Shown piece by piece: positions 35,004 to 43,880 of a stretch of 64,000 nt of DNA. This DNA comes from Flavobacterium sharifuzzamanii (GTDB lineage: Bacteria > Bacteroidota > Bacteroidia > Flavobacteriales > Flavobacteriaceae). Under the pieces are notes generated by a model. It did not search any database and had not been told where the DNA came from. It was given only the letters and a program-made list of their open reading frames with translations. Within the stretch, counting starts at the first letter, position 1. Every line of letters starts with the position of its first letter. Both the position numbers and the translations under genes were made by a program. The stretch spans positions 434,001 through 498,000 of the forward strand of contig NZ_QJGZ01000039.1 in assembly GCF_003254585.1 (NCBI RefSeq), written 5' to 3'.

Positions 35004-35396
35004 ATGAAAGCTACACGTAATACCGCAGCAAAAACGGCTGTTTTAGAGGTATTTGAAAAATCTAAAACGGCTCTTTCGCACACTGAAATTCACAAACAAT
35101 TAAATGATTTGTGCGATCGCGTTACCATTTACAGAATTTTGGACCGTTTGATTAATGAAGATGTAATTCATAAAATCTCGAATCTAGACGGAACGGTAAA
35201 GTATGCCAAATGCAATCATGCGCATCAGCGCGTGCACATTCATAATCATGCGCATTTTAGCTGTGAGAATTGTCATGAGATTACATGTCTAGAAAATGTA
35301 AAACCGAGTTACATTATGCCACACAATTATAAAGTGAATGAGATTAACTTTACACTGTCGGGATTGTGCCCGAATTGTTTAAATTCTAACATTTAA
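35004..35396 (+). CDS. Fur-family transcriptional regulator (possibly Zur-like)
   Basis: This 130-residue protein has a winged helix with DRVTIYRILDRLINEDVI as the recognition region. The dimerisation/metal domain has HAHQRVHIHNHAHFSCENCHEITC and a C-terminal CPNC; these give the two CxxC structural zinc sites and a His cluster for metal sensing. Short length and the His-rich segment would suit Zur or Fur; the sequence does not decide which. It is divergent from merC with two palindromes between, and lies 74 bp before mntH. Confidence 0.9.
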   Translation: MKATRNTAAKTAVLEVFEKSKTALSHTEIHKQLNDLCDRVTIYRILDRLINEDVIHKISNLDGTVKYAKCNHAHQRVHIHNHAHFSCENCHEITCLENVKPSYIMPHNYKVNEINFTLSGLCPNCLNSNI

Positions 35397-35397
35397 C

Positions 35398-35415
35398 TTT
35401 TAGACTCGTCTAAAA
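35398..35415. promoter_or_regulatory. Candidate DtxR/MntR-type operator before mntH
   Basis: TTTTAGACTCGTCTAAAA has perfect 8-bp arms and a 2-nt centre. It sits immediately upstream of the -33 element of the mntH promoter. The TTAGnC..GnCTAA form resembles DtxR-family boxes, and a DtxR-family gene follows mntH. Confidence 0.6.
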
Positions 35416-35418
35416 ATA

Positions 35419-35451
35419 TTGTTTCGCGAATATAATTTTTCTCTATATTTG
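35419..35451 (+). promoter_or_regulatory. Flavobacterium-type promoter for mntH
   Basis: TTG (35419-35421), a 22-nt spacer and TATATTTG (35444-35451), 20 bp before the mntH ATG. The spacer is at the long end of the accepted range. Confidence 0.5.
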
Positions 35452-35470
35452 TGAAAACAATACTTTTACA

Positions 35471-37339
35471 ATGACCAAATCTTTAGAAGAAGTCCACGAA
35501 TCGGTTTCCACAGAAAATAAAAAAAAAGGTTTTAGAAAAATTTTAGCCTTCTTAGGCCCCGCTTATCTTGTAAGTGTTGGCTATATGGATCCAGGAAACT
35601 GGGCGACTGATATTGCCGGCGGAAGCCAATTCGGATACACTTTAGTCTGGGTTTTATTGATGAGTAACTTAATGGCTTTGCTTTTGCAAAGTTTGAGTGC
35701 CCGCCTCGGAATTGTAACACAGCGCGACCTTGCGCAAGCCTCTCGAGAAACCTATTCCAAATACATCAACTATATTTTATATTTCTTAGCTGAGATTGCA
35801 ATCGCGGCTTGCGATCTTGCCGAAGTTCTCGGAATGGCAATAGGGATTAATCTGCTTTTCGGAATTCCGCTACTCGAAGCTGTTCTAATTACCGTTTTAG
35901 ACACCTTTTTACTGCTTTTCCTGATCAATAAAGGAATTCGTAAGATGGAAGCCTTCATTATTGCTTTAGTTGCCATTATTGGCTTCTCTTTTATTTTCGA
36001 AATGATTTTTGCAGAACCAGAAGTACATAAGGTTTTAGCAGGACTTATTCCTTCTATTCCAAATTCAGCGGCTTTGTATATCGCGATCGGAATTATTGGA
36101 GCAACCGTAATGCCACACAACTTGTATTTGCATTCGTCTTTAGTACAAACGAGAAAATTTGATAGAACTCCAGCGGGAATCAAACAAGCTTTAAAATACA
36201 ATTTGATCGATTCTACGATTGCTTTAAATCTTGCTTTCTTTGTAAATGCAGCTATTTTAATTCTTGCTGCCGCGACTTTTCATAAAAACGGAATGTTTGA
36301 AATTGCCGAAATTCAAGATGCGCATCAATTTCTTGAACCGCTATTGGGAACTAAATGGGCTCCGATTTTATTTGCGGTAGCTTTAATAGCAGCAGGACAA
36401 AGTTCGACCGTAACAGGAACTTTGGCAGGACAAATTGTGATGGAAGGTTATCTGCATTTTAGAATTCAGCCTTGGGTTCGTAGAATTATAACGCGTTTGA
36501 TTGCCATTATACCTGCCGTAATCGTGATTTTAATTTATGGTGAAAGCGTAACAGGCAAACTGCTTATTCTAAGTCAGGTCATTTTGAGTTTACAATTAGG
36601 ATTTGCCATAATTCCGCTGATTCATTTTGTGAGTGATAAGTCAAAAATGAAAGGTTTTCATATTTCTAGAACCACTCAGATTGTTTCCTGGATCATTGCG
36701 TCTATTATTGTTTCTTTGAATGCCAAATTGGTTTACGACGAAATCACTTCGTGGTTAGCAAATTCAGATAATCCAATGGTTCTTTGGTTTACGGTTGTTC
36801 CATTAGCTATCGCATTCTCTGCTTTATTGCTGTACATTGTTTTCAAACCATTTATCGCTAAATTCAAATCAAAAGCTATAAATCACTCACCTCACAATCT
36901 TAAATTGAAGTTTTCACCGAGAGAAAGTAAGAGTATTAAATATATTGCTGTTTCTGTAGATTTCTCAAATGCTGACGAAGCCGCTTTGAATAAAGCCTTT
37001 GAATTGGGTGGAGTTGACACAGAATATACGCTTATTCACATTGTAGAAACGGTCGGAGCCTTAATGTACGGAGTTAATATACAAGATTACGAAACCACAA
37101 TAGATGAAAAGTTATTGCTGAAATACAAAGACATGCTTTCAGAAAAAGGGTTTAAGATCAAAACAGAACTTGGTTTTGGAAAACCGACCAAAGTAATTTC
37201 GAAAATTATAAACGAAGGAAATTTTGATATTCTCGTTATGGGAACCCACGGCCACACTGGACTAAAAGATATTCTTTTCGGCACAACGGTAGATAAATTG
37301 AGACATAAAATTTCAATACCTTTGTTGATTGTTAAATAA
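35471..37339 (+). CDS. mntH: Nramp divalent-metal transporter fused to a C-terminal universal stress (Usp) domain
   Basis: This 622-residue protein is about 200 residues longer than a plain MntH. The Nramp core has D40-P-G-N43 in TM1 and M214-P-H-N217 in TM6, the two metal-ligand motifs, and about 11 membrane segments. A linker leads to a Usp/UspA domain (about 485-622): SIKYIAVSVDFSNADEAALNKAFEL at its start and the phosphate-loop-like end GTHGHTGLKDILFGTTVDKLRHKISIPLLIV. It imports Mn(II) or Fe(II). The Usp part may bind nucleotide and regulate uptake (inference). A DtxR-type box lies upstream. Confidence 0.93.
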   Translation: MTKSLEEVHESVSTENKKKGFRKILAFLGPAYLVSVGYMDPGNWATDIAGGSQFGYTLVWVLLMSNLMALLLQSLSARLGIVTQRDLAQASRETYSKYINYILYFLAEIAIAACDLAEVLGMAIGINLLFGIPLLEAVLITVLDTFLLLFLINKGIRKMEAFIIALVAIIGFSFIFEMIFAEPEVHKVLAGLIPSIPNSAALYIAIGIIGATVMPHNLYLHSSLVQTRKFDRTPAGIKQALKYNLIDSTIALNLAFFVNAAILILAAATFHKNGMFEIAEIQDAHQFLEPLLGTKWAPILFAVALIAAGQSSTVTGTLAGQIVMEGYLHFRIQPWVRRIITRLIAIIPAVIVILIYGESVTGKLLILSQVILSLQLGFAIIPLIHFVSDKSKMKGFHISRTTQIVSWIIASIIVSLNAKLVYDEITSWLANSDNPMVLWFTVVPLAIAFSALLLYIVFKPFIAKFKSKAINHSPHNLKLKFSPRESKSIKYIAVSVDFSNADEAALNKAFELGGVDTEYTLIHIVETVGALMYGVNIQDYETTIDEKLLLKYKDMLSEKGFKIKTELGFGKPTKVISKIINEGNFDILVMGTHGHTGLKDILFGTTVDKLRHKISIPLLIVK

Positions 37340-37423
37340 AGGGGCAAAGACTCAGAGGAGCAAAGGGACAAAGTTTTTTCCCTCTGAACCTTTGTAACTT
37401 TGTAACTTTGAACCTCAAAAGAA
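37340..37423. repeat. Word-repeat hairpin between mntH and the DtxR-family gene
   Basis: The left side repeats caaag words (ggggcaaagactcagagg, agcaaagggacaaag) and the right side repeats ctttg words (cctttgtaactttg, taactttgaacctc). The sides are imperfect inverted repeats spanning the whole junction. Confidence 0.55.
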
Positions 37424-38077
37424 ATGACCTTTTCAGAAGAAAACTACTTAAAATCAATCTATCATCTGACTGCTGCATCAGAAACAGAAGTCAGCACGAA
37501 TGCAATTGCAGAAATTATGGAAACGAAAGCTTCCTCTGTTACTGATATGCTTAAAAAGCTGGCAGAGAAAGATTTGGTTAATTATAAAAAATACCAAGGG
37601 GTTTCTTTGACTGAAAACGGAAAACTGGCTGCCAAAATGATTGTTAGAAAACATCGTCTTTGGGAAGTATTTCTGGTTGAAAAACTAAATTTCAGCTGGG
37701 ATGAGGTTCATGATATTGCCGAACAATTGGAACATATCAAATCGGAACAATTGATTAACCGATTGGACGATTTTCTAGGAAATCCGACTGAAGATCCACA
37801 CGGCGATCCAATTCCAGATGCAAATGGACGAATCATTAAAATCGAGAAATACCTATTATCTGAGCTTGAAGAGAATCAAGCGGGAGTTTGTGTCGGTGTA
37901 AAAGATACTTCGTCAGAGTTTTTGAAATATCTGGACAAACAGGGAATCGCTTTGGGTTCAAAAATTGAATTGCTTTCTAAAGAATCTTTCGATCTATCGG
38001 TAAAAATTAAAGTGAATGATAGAGAATTATCTATTTCAAATAAAATTGCTTCTAATTTGTTTGTGAAGTTGGTTTAA
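37424..38077 (+). CDS. DtxR/MntR-family metal-dependent transcriptional regulator
   Basis: This 217-residue protein has an N-terminal winged helix (TFSEENYLKSIYHLTAAS; recognition helix ETKASSVTDMLKKLAEKDLV), then the dimerisation and metal-binding domain (HRLWEVFLVEKLNFSWDEVHDIAEQLEHI; DPHGDPIP), then a C-terminal SH3-like FeoA domain (from about 145). His-rich ligand positions are conserved. It represses metal uptake genes when loaded with Mn(II) or Fe(II) in related systems. Its likely target is the mntH promoter, through the box at 35398. Confidence 0.92.
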   Translation: MTFSEENYLKSIYHLTAASETEVSTNAIAEIMETKASSVTDMLKKLAEKDLVNYKKYQGVSLTENGKLAAKMIVRKHRLWEVFLVEKLNFSWDEVHDIAEQLEHIKSEQLINRLDDFLGNPTEDPHGDPIPDANGRIIKIEKYLLSELEENQAGVCVGVKDTSSEFLKYLDKQGIALGSKIELLSKESFDLSVKIKVNDRELSISNKIASNLFVKLV

Positions 38078-38111
38078 GACATCTAAAAAGTAAAATCGAG
38101 CATATAAATTT

Positions 38112-38426
38112 ATGGATGAATTTGAAATCAATTCAGAAAAGGAAATAAAAGATCTTGAAGCACAATTAAAAAAACTCCCAAAAGAAAAGTGGAAAATTTG
38201 GAGATTAATTGTCGTTGGAATTATTACTCCTTTTGTTGGCCCATATATTCCTCTAAGAAAGGGAATGTTAGTTGATAGAATGGGTTATCACAATTCTGTT
38301 TTACTGTTTGCTTTAATTTTTCTGTTTGCAGTCCCAGTAGGCTGTTATATGCATTTCCAAAAAATCAATAATGAAATATTTGATATTGAATGCCAAATTG
38401 AAAATTTAAAACGACAAAACAAATAA
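38112..38426 (+). CDS. Hypothetical membrane protein with terminal coiled coils
   Basis: This 104-residue protein is unrecognised. The first 27 residues and the last 20 are charged and predicted helical (EKEIKDLEAQLKKLPKEKWK; FDIECQIENLKRQNK). Two membrane segments lie between (IWRLIVVGIITPFVGPYIPL; SVLLFALIFLFAVPVGCYM). It is 34 bp after the DtxR-family gene and may share its transcript. A weak AT-only hairpin (AATCAAAAA/TTTTTGATT, 38462 on) follows it. Confidence 0.6.
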   Translation: MDEFEINSEKEIKDLEAQLKKLPKEKWKIWRLIVVGIITPFVGPYIPLRKGMLVDRMGYHNSVLLFALIFLFAVPVGCYMHFQKINNEIFDIECQIENLKRQNK

Positions 38427-38536
38427 AAATTGAGGGTTAAATTTTAGAATAATTTCTTAGAAATCAAAAACCATTTTTTTGATTCCTCAAAACACATCAA
38501 TGATTTTCTTTACTTCAGGATTAACTAAAAGATCTT

Positions 38537-38935
38537 TTAAACAATCCCTTTTTCAATCATTTCTAGCATAACTGGCGAAGCATTTTTAAAAGTTGGTGCT
38601 TGCTCAATAATACTTCCGGCATTCTTTTTATTTACCTTGAAAGTAACATCGTCATTAGTTGTAAATAAAAGTGCAGTTAAAAAAGGATTTTTGATGTGTG
38701 TGCCTAAAATCAATAAGGCTTCATCTAATGTGTGAATACTCTCTATTTCTTCTGTTTTATATCTAAAAGTCAGCGAAATTGAGAATGTATTATCTTCATT
38801 GAGAACCAATCTGAAATACACATTTTTAAGTTCTGTATCGCCCATGGTTTTGGCCAAAGTCAGTTTTGCGAAAGTTCCGCTTTGGATGCTTTCTTTAACT
38901 CGTTCACAAAAAAGGGCAAATATTGGTTCGTACAT
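38537..38935 (-). CDS. Hypothetical protein, possibly the truncated N-terminus of a methyltransferase-associated family
   Basis: This 132-residue protein has a sequence (FAKLTLAKTMGDTELKNVYFRLV ... FRYKTEEIESI ... NPFLTALLFTTNDDVTFKVNKK) that resembles the N-terminal domain of a larger SAM-methyltransferase family I recall, but the catalytic half is missing. After the stop, a different frame (about 38472-38535) can encode DCLKDLLVNPEVKKIIDVF, which looks protein-like. So a frameshift or degradation is possible. It stands alone between an unknown membrane protein and enoyl-CoA hydratase. The family link is from memory and unsure. Confidence 0.45.
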   Translation of the reverse strand: MYEPIFALFCERVKESIQSGTFAKLTLAKTMGDTELKNVYFRLVLNEDNTFSISLTFRYKTEEIESIHTLDEALLILGTHIKNPFLTALLFTTNDDVTFKVNKKNAGSIIEQAPTFKNASPVMLEMIEKGIV

Positions 38936-38940
38936 TTTTT

Positions 38941-39110
38941 TTTAAGGTGCTAAGGTTTTGAGATGCTGAGGTTCTAAGTTTTTAAAACCTTTGTCTATTA
39001 TTTTAACCGCAAAGGTCGCAAAGATTTACGCAAGGTTCGCTAAGTTTTTAAATTTTCTTGCGTGCTTTGCGTAATCCCTTGCTCCCGATAGCTATCGGGA
39101 TTGCGGTTAA
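38941..39110. repeat. Two word-repeat hairpins in the enoyl-CoA hydratase 3' region
   Basis: First part: aaggtgctaaggttttgag and atgctgaggttctaag (38943-38977). Second part: a hairpin with ends ttaaccgcaa (39003-39012) and ttgcggttaa (39101-39110), inner cgcaaag/ctttgcg words, and the palindrome tcccgatagctatcggga (39083-39100). Confidence 0.6.
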
Positions 39111-39117
39111 GAAAATT

Positions 39118-39900
39118 TTATTTTCCTGTAAATTCAGCTTTGCGTTTTTCTAGGAAAGCCGTTGTTCCTTCTTTAAAATCTTCGGTTCCGAAACATTCTC
39201 CGAATGATTTTATTTCGGTATCAAAACCATTTTTACCGTCTTTAAAGTTGGCATTGATGGCTTTTATTGCCTTTCCGATTGCAAATGGCGCATTTTTGAT
39301 GATTTTCTGAGCAATTACATTTGTGAATGATAAAAGCTCTTCTTGAGGCACAACATGATTTACTAAACCGTACTCTTTTGCTTGTTCGGCAGTAATCATC
39401 GCGGCAGTCATAATCAGTTCCATTGCACGGCCTTTTCCAATTAATTGTGGCAAACGCTGTGTTCCTCCGTATCCTGGAATCAAACCAAGAGTTACTTCTG
39501 GAAGCCCCATTTTTGCATTATCAGAAGCAATTCTAAAATGACAAGCCATTGCTAATTCTAGACCGCCTCCAAGAGCGAAACCATTCACAGCAGCAATTAC
39601 CGGTTTTTTAAGGTTTTCAATAAAATCAAATAAAGATTCTTGCCCTTCAGCTGCTAATTGTGCGCCTTCGACAACATTATAATTGGCAAATTCCGAAATA
39701 TCTGCTCCAGCTACAAAAGCTTTTTCTCCACTTCCGGTTAAAACAATAACACGAGCATCATCATTTTTAGCCAATAATTGAATGGCATTACTCAGATCAC
39801 TAATTGTTGCTTTGTTTAAGGCATTCAATTTAGTTGGTCTGTTAATCGTAATTGTAGCAACTTTTTCTTCGATTGAAATTAAGATATTTTCGTAATTCAT
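39118..39900 (-). CDS. Enoyl-CoA hydratase/isomerase (crotonase) family protein
   Basis: This 260-residue protein is full length for crotonases. Oxyanion-hole segments are AFVAGADISEFAN (about 61-73) and AAVNGFALGGGLELAMACHFRIAS (about 104-127). The two catalytic glutamates expected in enoyl-CoA hydratases fit GLPEVTLGLIPGYGGTQRLP. It hydrates trans-2-enoyl-CoA in fatty-acid or amino-acid degradation. It starts 11 bp after the histidine kinase stop on the same strand, an unexpected pairing that is probably an operon. Confidence 0.93.
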   Translation of the reverse strand: MNYENILISIEEKVATITINRPTKLNALNKATISDLSNAIQLLAKNDDARVIVLTGSGEKAFVAGADISEFANYNVVEGAQLAAEGQESLFDFIENLKKPVIAAVNGFALGGGLELAMACHFRIASDNAKMGLPEVTLGLIPGYGGTQRLPQLIGKGRAMELIMTAAMITAEQAKEYGLVNHVVPQEELLSFTNVIAQKIIKNAPFAIGKAIKAINANFKDGKNGFDTEIKSFGECFGTEDFKEGTTAFLEKRKAEFTGK

Positions 39901-39911
39901 GACGCTATATT

Positions 39912-41381
39912 TTATGAGTTGGTGATAGGGAGAGAAACTGTAAACGTAGTTCCTTTTCCGTAAGTTGATTCAAAGGTAATTGTTCCTTTGTAATTTTCGA
40001 TAATGTTTTTGATAATTCCAAGTCCAAGTCCCATACCGCTGGTTTTGGTTGTGAATTTTGGTTCGAAAATTCTTCCGATATCTTGTTTTTGAATTCCGAT
40101 TCCGTTGTCTTTTACCGCAATTTCGACATTATTATCCTGCCTTTTTACAGTCACCACAATCGATTTATGAAATTGGCTTTCTGGAATAGCTTGAGTCGCA
40201 TTTTTAACCAAATTGGTAATCACACGAATCAATTGCGTACGATCCATTTTGGAAATAATTTCTTCTTCTTCCTTTTCAAAAGAAATATAATCTTCGTTGA
40301 AAATATCTAAAGCCAATTCTACAACCTCAACCACATTTAAGGTTTCATTTTGCTGAGCTGGCATCGAAGCAAAGTTTGAAAATGCCGAAGCCACAGCTGT
40401 CATGGTATCGATCTGCTGAATTAAGGTTTCGGAGTAATCATTCATTTTTTGCTTGACATCAGGATCATTCGGATCAAACTTTCGCTGAAAACTCTGAACC
40501 GTCAAACGCATCGGCGTAAGCGGATTTTTAATTTCGTGCGCTACTTGTTTCGCCATTTCGCGCCAAGCTTCTTCACGTTCGCTTTGCGCAAGTTTGATGG
40601 CACTTTTTTCTAGTTTATCCACCATTCCGTTATACGCCGTAATCAAGAAATTGACTTCTTTGCTGTTGGCTTCCAAAACAATTTTTTCGTTTTTCTGGTC
40701 AAGATTGGTTTCTTCTAATCTTTCAGAAATGGTTTTCAGCGATTTTGTAATATAAGTAGAAAGAAAATAAGCCAAAGCAAAAGCCACAATCAGCATAAAT
40801 GAATATACTTGGCTTAAACGAATCAAGAAAGTATTCAATTCGTTATCATAATAACCATCGTCTTCCAGATAAGGAAGATTTAAAATTCCGAGCGGTTTAA
40901 ACTTTTCGTCTTTAATTAAACTATATGAAGATCTGTTCTTAACTCCATCAATAGTTTTGATATCCACAAATCGTTTTTCGATAGAAGAACGAACCAATTT
41001 TAGGATATATTCTGGAATTGGAGGCGCAATTTTATCAACTGCAAAAGATTCTTTGGATGATTTTAAAAGTTTTCCGTCGAGACTATAAATATTGATTTCA
41101 ATTTTATGAATCTGCGCTAACTCATGAATTTTATCTTTAAAAATTAAATCCAAATTCTGAGTTTTTAACGGATACGTTGTAGTTGCCAGAACGTAATTGA
41201 TGTGTTCTTTTACCGCATTTTCTTTTCGTTCTAAACGTTCCTGATGGTATTCTTTGGCCTCGGTTTTAAACTGAATAATCGAAATCGAAGCCAATAAAAA
41301 AGATGCCACCACAATCAATACAATCATCGACAGGAAAATCCTGGTACGAAGCGATAACATTGACATTTTGAAGTTGAGCAT
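39912..41381 (-). CDS. Membrane sensor histidine kinase (NtrY-like)
   Basis: This 489-residue protein has TM1 at about 14-35 (IFLSMIVLIVVASFLLASISII), a periplasmic sensor region to about 190, and TM2 (FMLIVAFALAYFLSTYI). A HAMP-like segment precedes the kinase core: H-box MAKQVAHEIKNPLTPMRLTVQS, N-box LIRVITNLVKNATQAIPES, and G1/G2 boxes DNGIGIQ and GMGLGLGIIKNI. The H-box AxEIKNPLTPMR form is typical of NtrY-type kinases. No response regulator is adjacent; the partner is elsewhere. The ligand is unknown. The upstream region holds a word-repeat hairpin (41395-41519). Confidence 0.9.
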   Translation of the reverse strand: MLNFKMSMLSLRTRIFLSMIVLIVVASFLLASISIIQFKTEAKEYHQERLERKENAVKEHINYVLATTTYPLKTQNLDLIFKDKIHELAQIHKIEINIYSLDGKLLKSSKESFAVDKIAPPIPEYILKLVRSSIEKRFVDIKTIDGVKNRSSYSLIKDEKFKPLGILNLPYLEDDGYYDNELNTFLIRLSQVYSFMLIVAFALAYFLSTYITKSLKTISERLEETNLDQKNEKIVLEANSKEVNFLITAYNGMVDKLEKSAIKLAQSEREEAWREMAKQVAHEIKNPLTPMRLTVQSFQRKFDPNDPDVKQKMNDYSETLIQQIDTMTAVASAFSNFASMPAQQNETLNVVEVVELALDIFNEDYISFEKEEEEIISKMDRTQLIRVITNLVKNATQAIPESQFHKSIVVTVKRQDNNVEIAVKDNGIGIQKQDIGRIFEPKFTTKTSGMGLGLGIIKNIIENYKGTITFESTYGKGTTFTVSLPITNS

Positions 41382-41394
41382 AGTTTTAGTATTC

Positions 41395-41519
41395 AGTGTT
41401 CAGATTGTTAGTGTTCAGTTATTTTGTAAACGTGTAACTTTATTTTAAAGTTATAAAATATAAAAAAAAATTAAAAGACAATGATTGTAAACTGACCACT
41501 AAAAACTGACCACTGCCAA
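41395..41519. repeat. Word-repeat hairpin upstream of the histidine kinase
   Basis: Left: cagtgttcag and tagtgttcagtt (41395-41420). Right: actgaccacta and aactgaccactgcc (41494-41518). The right side is the complement of the left apart from one base in each word, forming a long imperfect stem between the kinase and hemJ. Confidence 0.6.
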
Positions 41520-42068
41520 CTATTTCTTTTCTCTAATTCTTTTATAAAAACGGAATCCAAGCATAATTAAAACCGAGAATAAAATAATTCCGATTACGCC
41601 ATAGATCCAGTTGATGGCACTTTTTAAAACTACTAAAAAAACAACGGCAAACAAAATAATCGTTGCGCCTTCGTTCCATAAACGCATGAAATTGTTAGAA
41701 TATTTTACCTCGTCGTTTTGCAACTGTTTAAAAATCTGATGACATTTTCCATGGTATAAATACAAAAGAAAAACGAAACACAGTTTTACATGCATCCAAG
41801 GCATTGTAATCCAAACATGACCTGCGTCTGTAAAAAACAACATCCAAAAAGCAAAAATACTTGCCAAAACCGCCGATGGCCAAGTTATAATATACCACAA
41901 ACGGTAGGCCATTATTTTGTATTGTGCCTGCAGAATTTCTTTTTCTGGCGAAGATTTTTCATTGGCTTCAATTTGGTAAACAAATAAACGCACAATATAA
42001 AACAAGCCCGCAAACCAAGTGATTACGAATATAAGGTGAAGTGATTTTAGATAGTTATAGTATTCCAT
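41520..42068 (-). CDS. hemJ: Protoporphyrinogen oxidase HemJ
   Basis: This 182-residue protein has four to five membrane segments. The conserved His is H11 in SLHLIFVITWFAGLFYIVRL and the Lys is in MHVKLCF (K95), followed by YHGKCH; these are HemJ (UPF0093) signatures. It oxidises protoporphyrinogen IX to protoporphyrin IX in the membrane and substitutes for HemG/HemY, neither of which is seen here. It starts in the TAATG overlap with the lipoprotein gene downstream of hemH, so hemH, the lipoprotein gene and hemJ form one operon. CopD-family naming in databases reflects distant similarity. Confidence 0.9.
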   Translation of the reverse strand: MEYYNYLKSLHLIFVITWFAGLFYIVRLFVYQIEANEKSSPEKEILQAQYKIMAYRLWYIITWPSAVLASIFAFWMLFFTDAGHVWITMPWMHVKLCFVFLLYLYHGKCHQIFKQLQNDEVKYSNNFMRLWNEGATIILFAVVFLVVLKSAINWIYGVIGIILFSVLIMLGFRFYKRIREKK

Positions 42069-42640
42069 TATTTCTTAAATGTAGATTTTTTAAAAAGATC
42101 AATCATTTCTTTACCATCATCTTCATCTTCATAAACAATCGAATTGACAAAGATCTTATCATTAAAACCTCGAGAAAAAATCACTAACGTTACTACTTTT
42201 TTCCCATCCTCAGTTATTTCTATTTTAGCTCTTCTAAATGGCAAACCCGAAATATTTTCAGTACTTACTGAATAATCTCCCATTTTACCTTTTGGATAAA
42301 CTTTGCCAACATCCTTTAAAAGAAGAAAATCTTTTAATCTCATATTTAGATCAAGCGCTCGAACATCATTTCCAAAAAAATCTTCGTAATTCACTGAAAA
42401 ATAATTGGCTTCGTCTTTCTTAAAAACAACAATTGAATGTTTCTTTTTAGCTAAAGTCGTATCTCCTTTAATATCTACTTTTTGCTTTAAATCAACCTTT
42501 TCGTAATCATCTGGAACAGAAATTTTCCAATCGAATGTTTTATCGTGAAAGTTATTATCTGCAAGAGAATTGTTTTTTTTGCAACCTGAAAGAGTTACTA
42601 AAACAAAAAATAAAACGGAAATGCTTTTTAATTTATTCAT
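42068..42640 (-). CDS. Hypothetical lipoprotein between hemH and hemJ
   Basis: This 190-residue protein has its lipobox at TLSGC20 followed by KKNNSLADNN. The mature part is mixed beta/alpha with DWKISVPDDYEKVD near residue 38 and a C-terminal VNSIVYEDEDDGKEMIDLF. I do not recognise the family; the fold hints at a single small domain. It is 7 bp from hemH and overlaps hemJ by one base. Its place inside the heme operon may be informative or incidental. Confidence 0.75.
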   Translation of the reverse strand: MNKLKSISVLFFVLVTLSGCKKNNSLADNNFHDKTFDWKISVPDDYEKVDLKQKVDIKGDTTLAKKKHSIVVFKKDEANYFSVNYEDFFGNDVRALDLNMRLKDFLLLKDVGKVYPKGKMGDYSVSTENISGLPFRRAKIEITEDGKKVVTLVIFSRGFNDKIFVNSIVYEDEDDGKEMIDLFKKSTFKK

Positions 42641-42647
42641 CTAATAT

Positions 42648-43667
42648 TTATTTAGCCCATTCATTAATCCAAGAAGCAACTGTTTCACACCATTCCTCAT
42701 CGTCATTTAAACACGGAATTGCTAAGAATTCCTCTCCTCCATTTGCTTCAAAATCTTCTTTAGCACGCATTGCGATTTCTTCCAAAGTTTCTAAACAATC
42801 GGTAACGAAAGCTGGAGTTACAACCGCAATTTTCTTGATTCCTCTTGCTGGCATATTATCGATTTCTACATCTGTATACGGCTCAAGCCATTTATCACCC
42901 GCCAATCTTGACTGGAAAGTAACACAATATTTGTCTTTCGGAATTCCCAATTGTTCTACAACCAAACGGGTTGTTTCGTAACAATGTGTTCTGTAACAGA
43001 ATTCAGCTTCTGGAGTTCCTACTTCGCAACACATTTCGTTGGTTACGAATTTTTTATGCGATTTTGTTTTATCTGTTTTACGAACATGACGCTCTGGAAT
43101 TCCATGATACGAAAACACCAATTGATCATAATCGAAATCACGTAAATGCTTTTTGATTGAATCTGCAACATTTTTGATGTAGTCTGGCTTATTGTAAAAC
43201 GCCGGAACATCTGAGAATTTCATGTGAGGGAATTTCTTCTTGCGGATTTCTTCTGCTAAAACTAAAATCGTCAAAGTAGAAGCCATTGCATATTGAGGAT
43301 ATAAAGGAAAAAGCAATACCTCTGTTACACCTTGATCGCTCAATTCCTGCAAGCCTTTTTCGATTGTCATAGATCCGTAACGCATTGCAAGCGCAACTGG
43401 AACATTTGATAAAGGCTGTACTTTTTTGTGCATTCTTTCAGAAAGAACAATTAGCGGCGAACCTTCTTTCCACCAGATTTTCGCATAAGCGTGAGCCGAT
43501 TCTTCTGGTCTTTTTCTTAAAATAATACCGCGAACTAATAATGCTCTTAATAAATACGGAACGTCGATCACGTATTTATCCATTAAAAATTCGTCTAAAT
43601 AGGGTTTTACATCTTTTGGTGTTGGACTGTCTGGTGATCCTAAGTTTATTAAAAGTGCGCCTTTCAT
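42648..43667 (-). CDS. hemH: Ferrochelatase
   Basis: This 339-residue protein has the conserved N-terminus KGALLINLGSPDSPTPKDVKPYL. The catalytic His is in VFSYHGIPERHVRKTDK (about residue 190), followed by CYETTRLVVEQL and the C-terminal VTPAFVTDCLETLEEI with the metal-site Glu. It inserts Fe(II) into protoporphyrin IX, the last step of heme b synthesis. The gene heads the hemH-lipoprotein-hemJ operon. The leader between its candidate promoter and ATG contains a word repeat (gctttaggctttaag, 43680-43712). Confidence 0.95.
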   Translation of the reverse strand: MKGALLINLGSPDSPTPKDVKPYLDEFLMDKYVIDVPYLLRALLVRGIILRKRPEESAHAYAKIWWKEGSPLIVLSERMHKKVQPLSNVPVALAMRYGSMTIEKGLQELSDQGVTEVLLFPLYPQYAMASTLTILVLAEEIRKKKFPHMKFSDVPAFYNKPDYIKNVADSIKKHLRDFDYDQLVFSYHGIPERHVRKTDKTKSHKKFVTNEMCCEVGTPEAEFCYRTHCYETTRLVVEQLGIPKDKYCVTFQSRLAGDKWLEPYTDVEIDNMPARGIKKIAVVTPAFVTDCLETLEEIAMRAKEDFEANGGEEFLAIPCLNDDEEWCETVASWINEWAK

Positions 43668-43735
43668 TATGTATTTTTTGCTTTAGGCTTTAAGCACTAG
43701 GCTTTAAGCTTTTTATTTGTTTTTAAAAATTTCGG

Positions 43736-43743
43736 CAAAAGTA
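43736..43743 (-). promoter_or_regulatory. Candidate -7 promoter element for the hemH operon
   Basis: TACTTTTG on the minus strand fits TAnnTTTG, about 70 bp before the hemH ATG. The -33 position has TTT instead of TTG (18-nt spacer). Confidence 0.45.
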
Positions 43744-43880
43744 AACGCTGTACTTTATTTGAAATATGATATTTATTACTTTTTAATTATTGTCGAATAT
43801 CTAAAATCAATTTCTCTCGCAGATTCAGGAGATTTAGCAGATTTTAATTTGTGCTAATTTGTGAAATCCGTGTTTAAATT

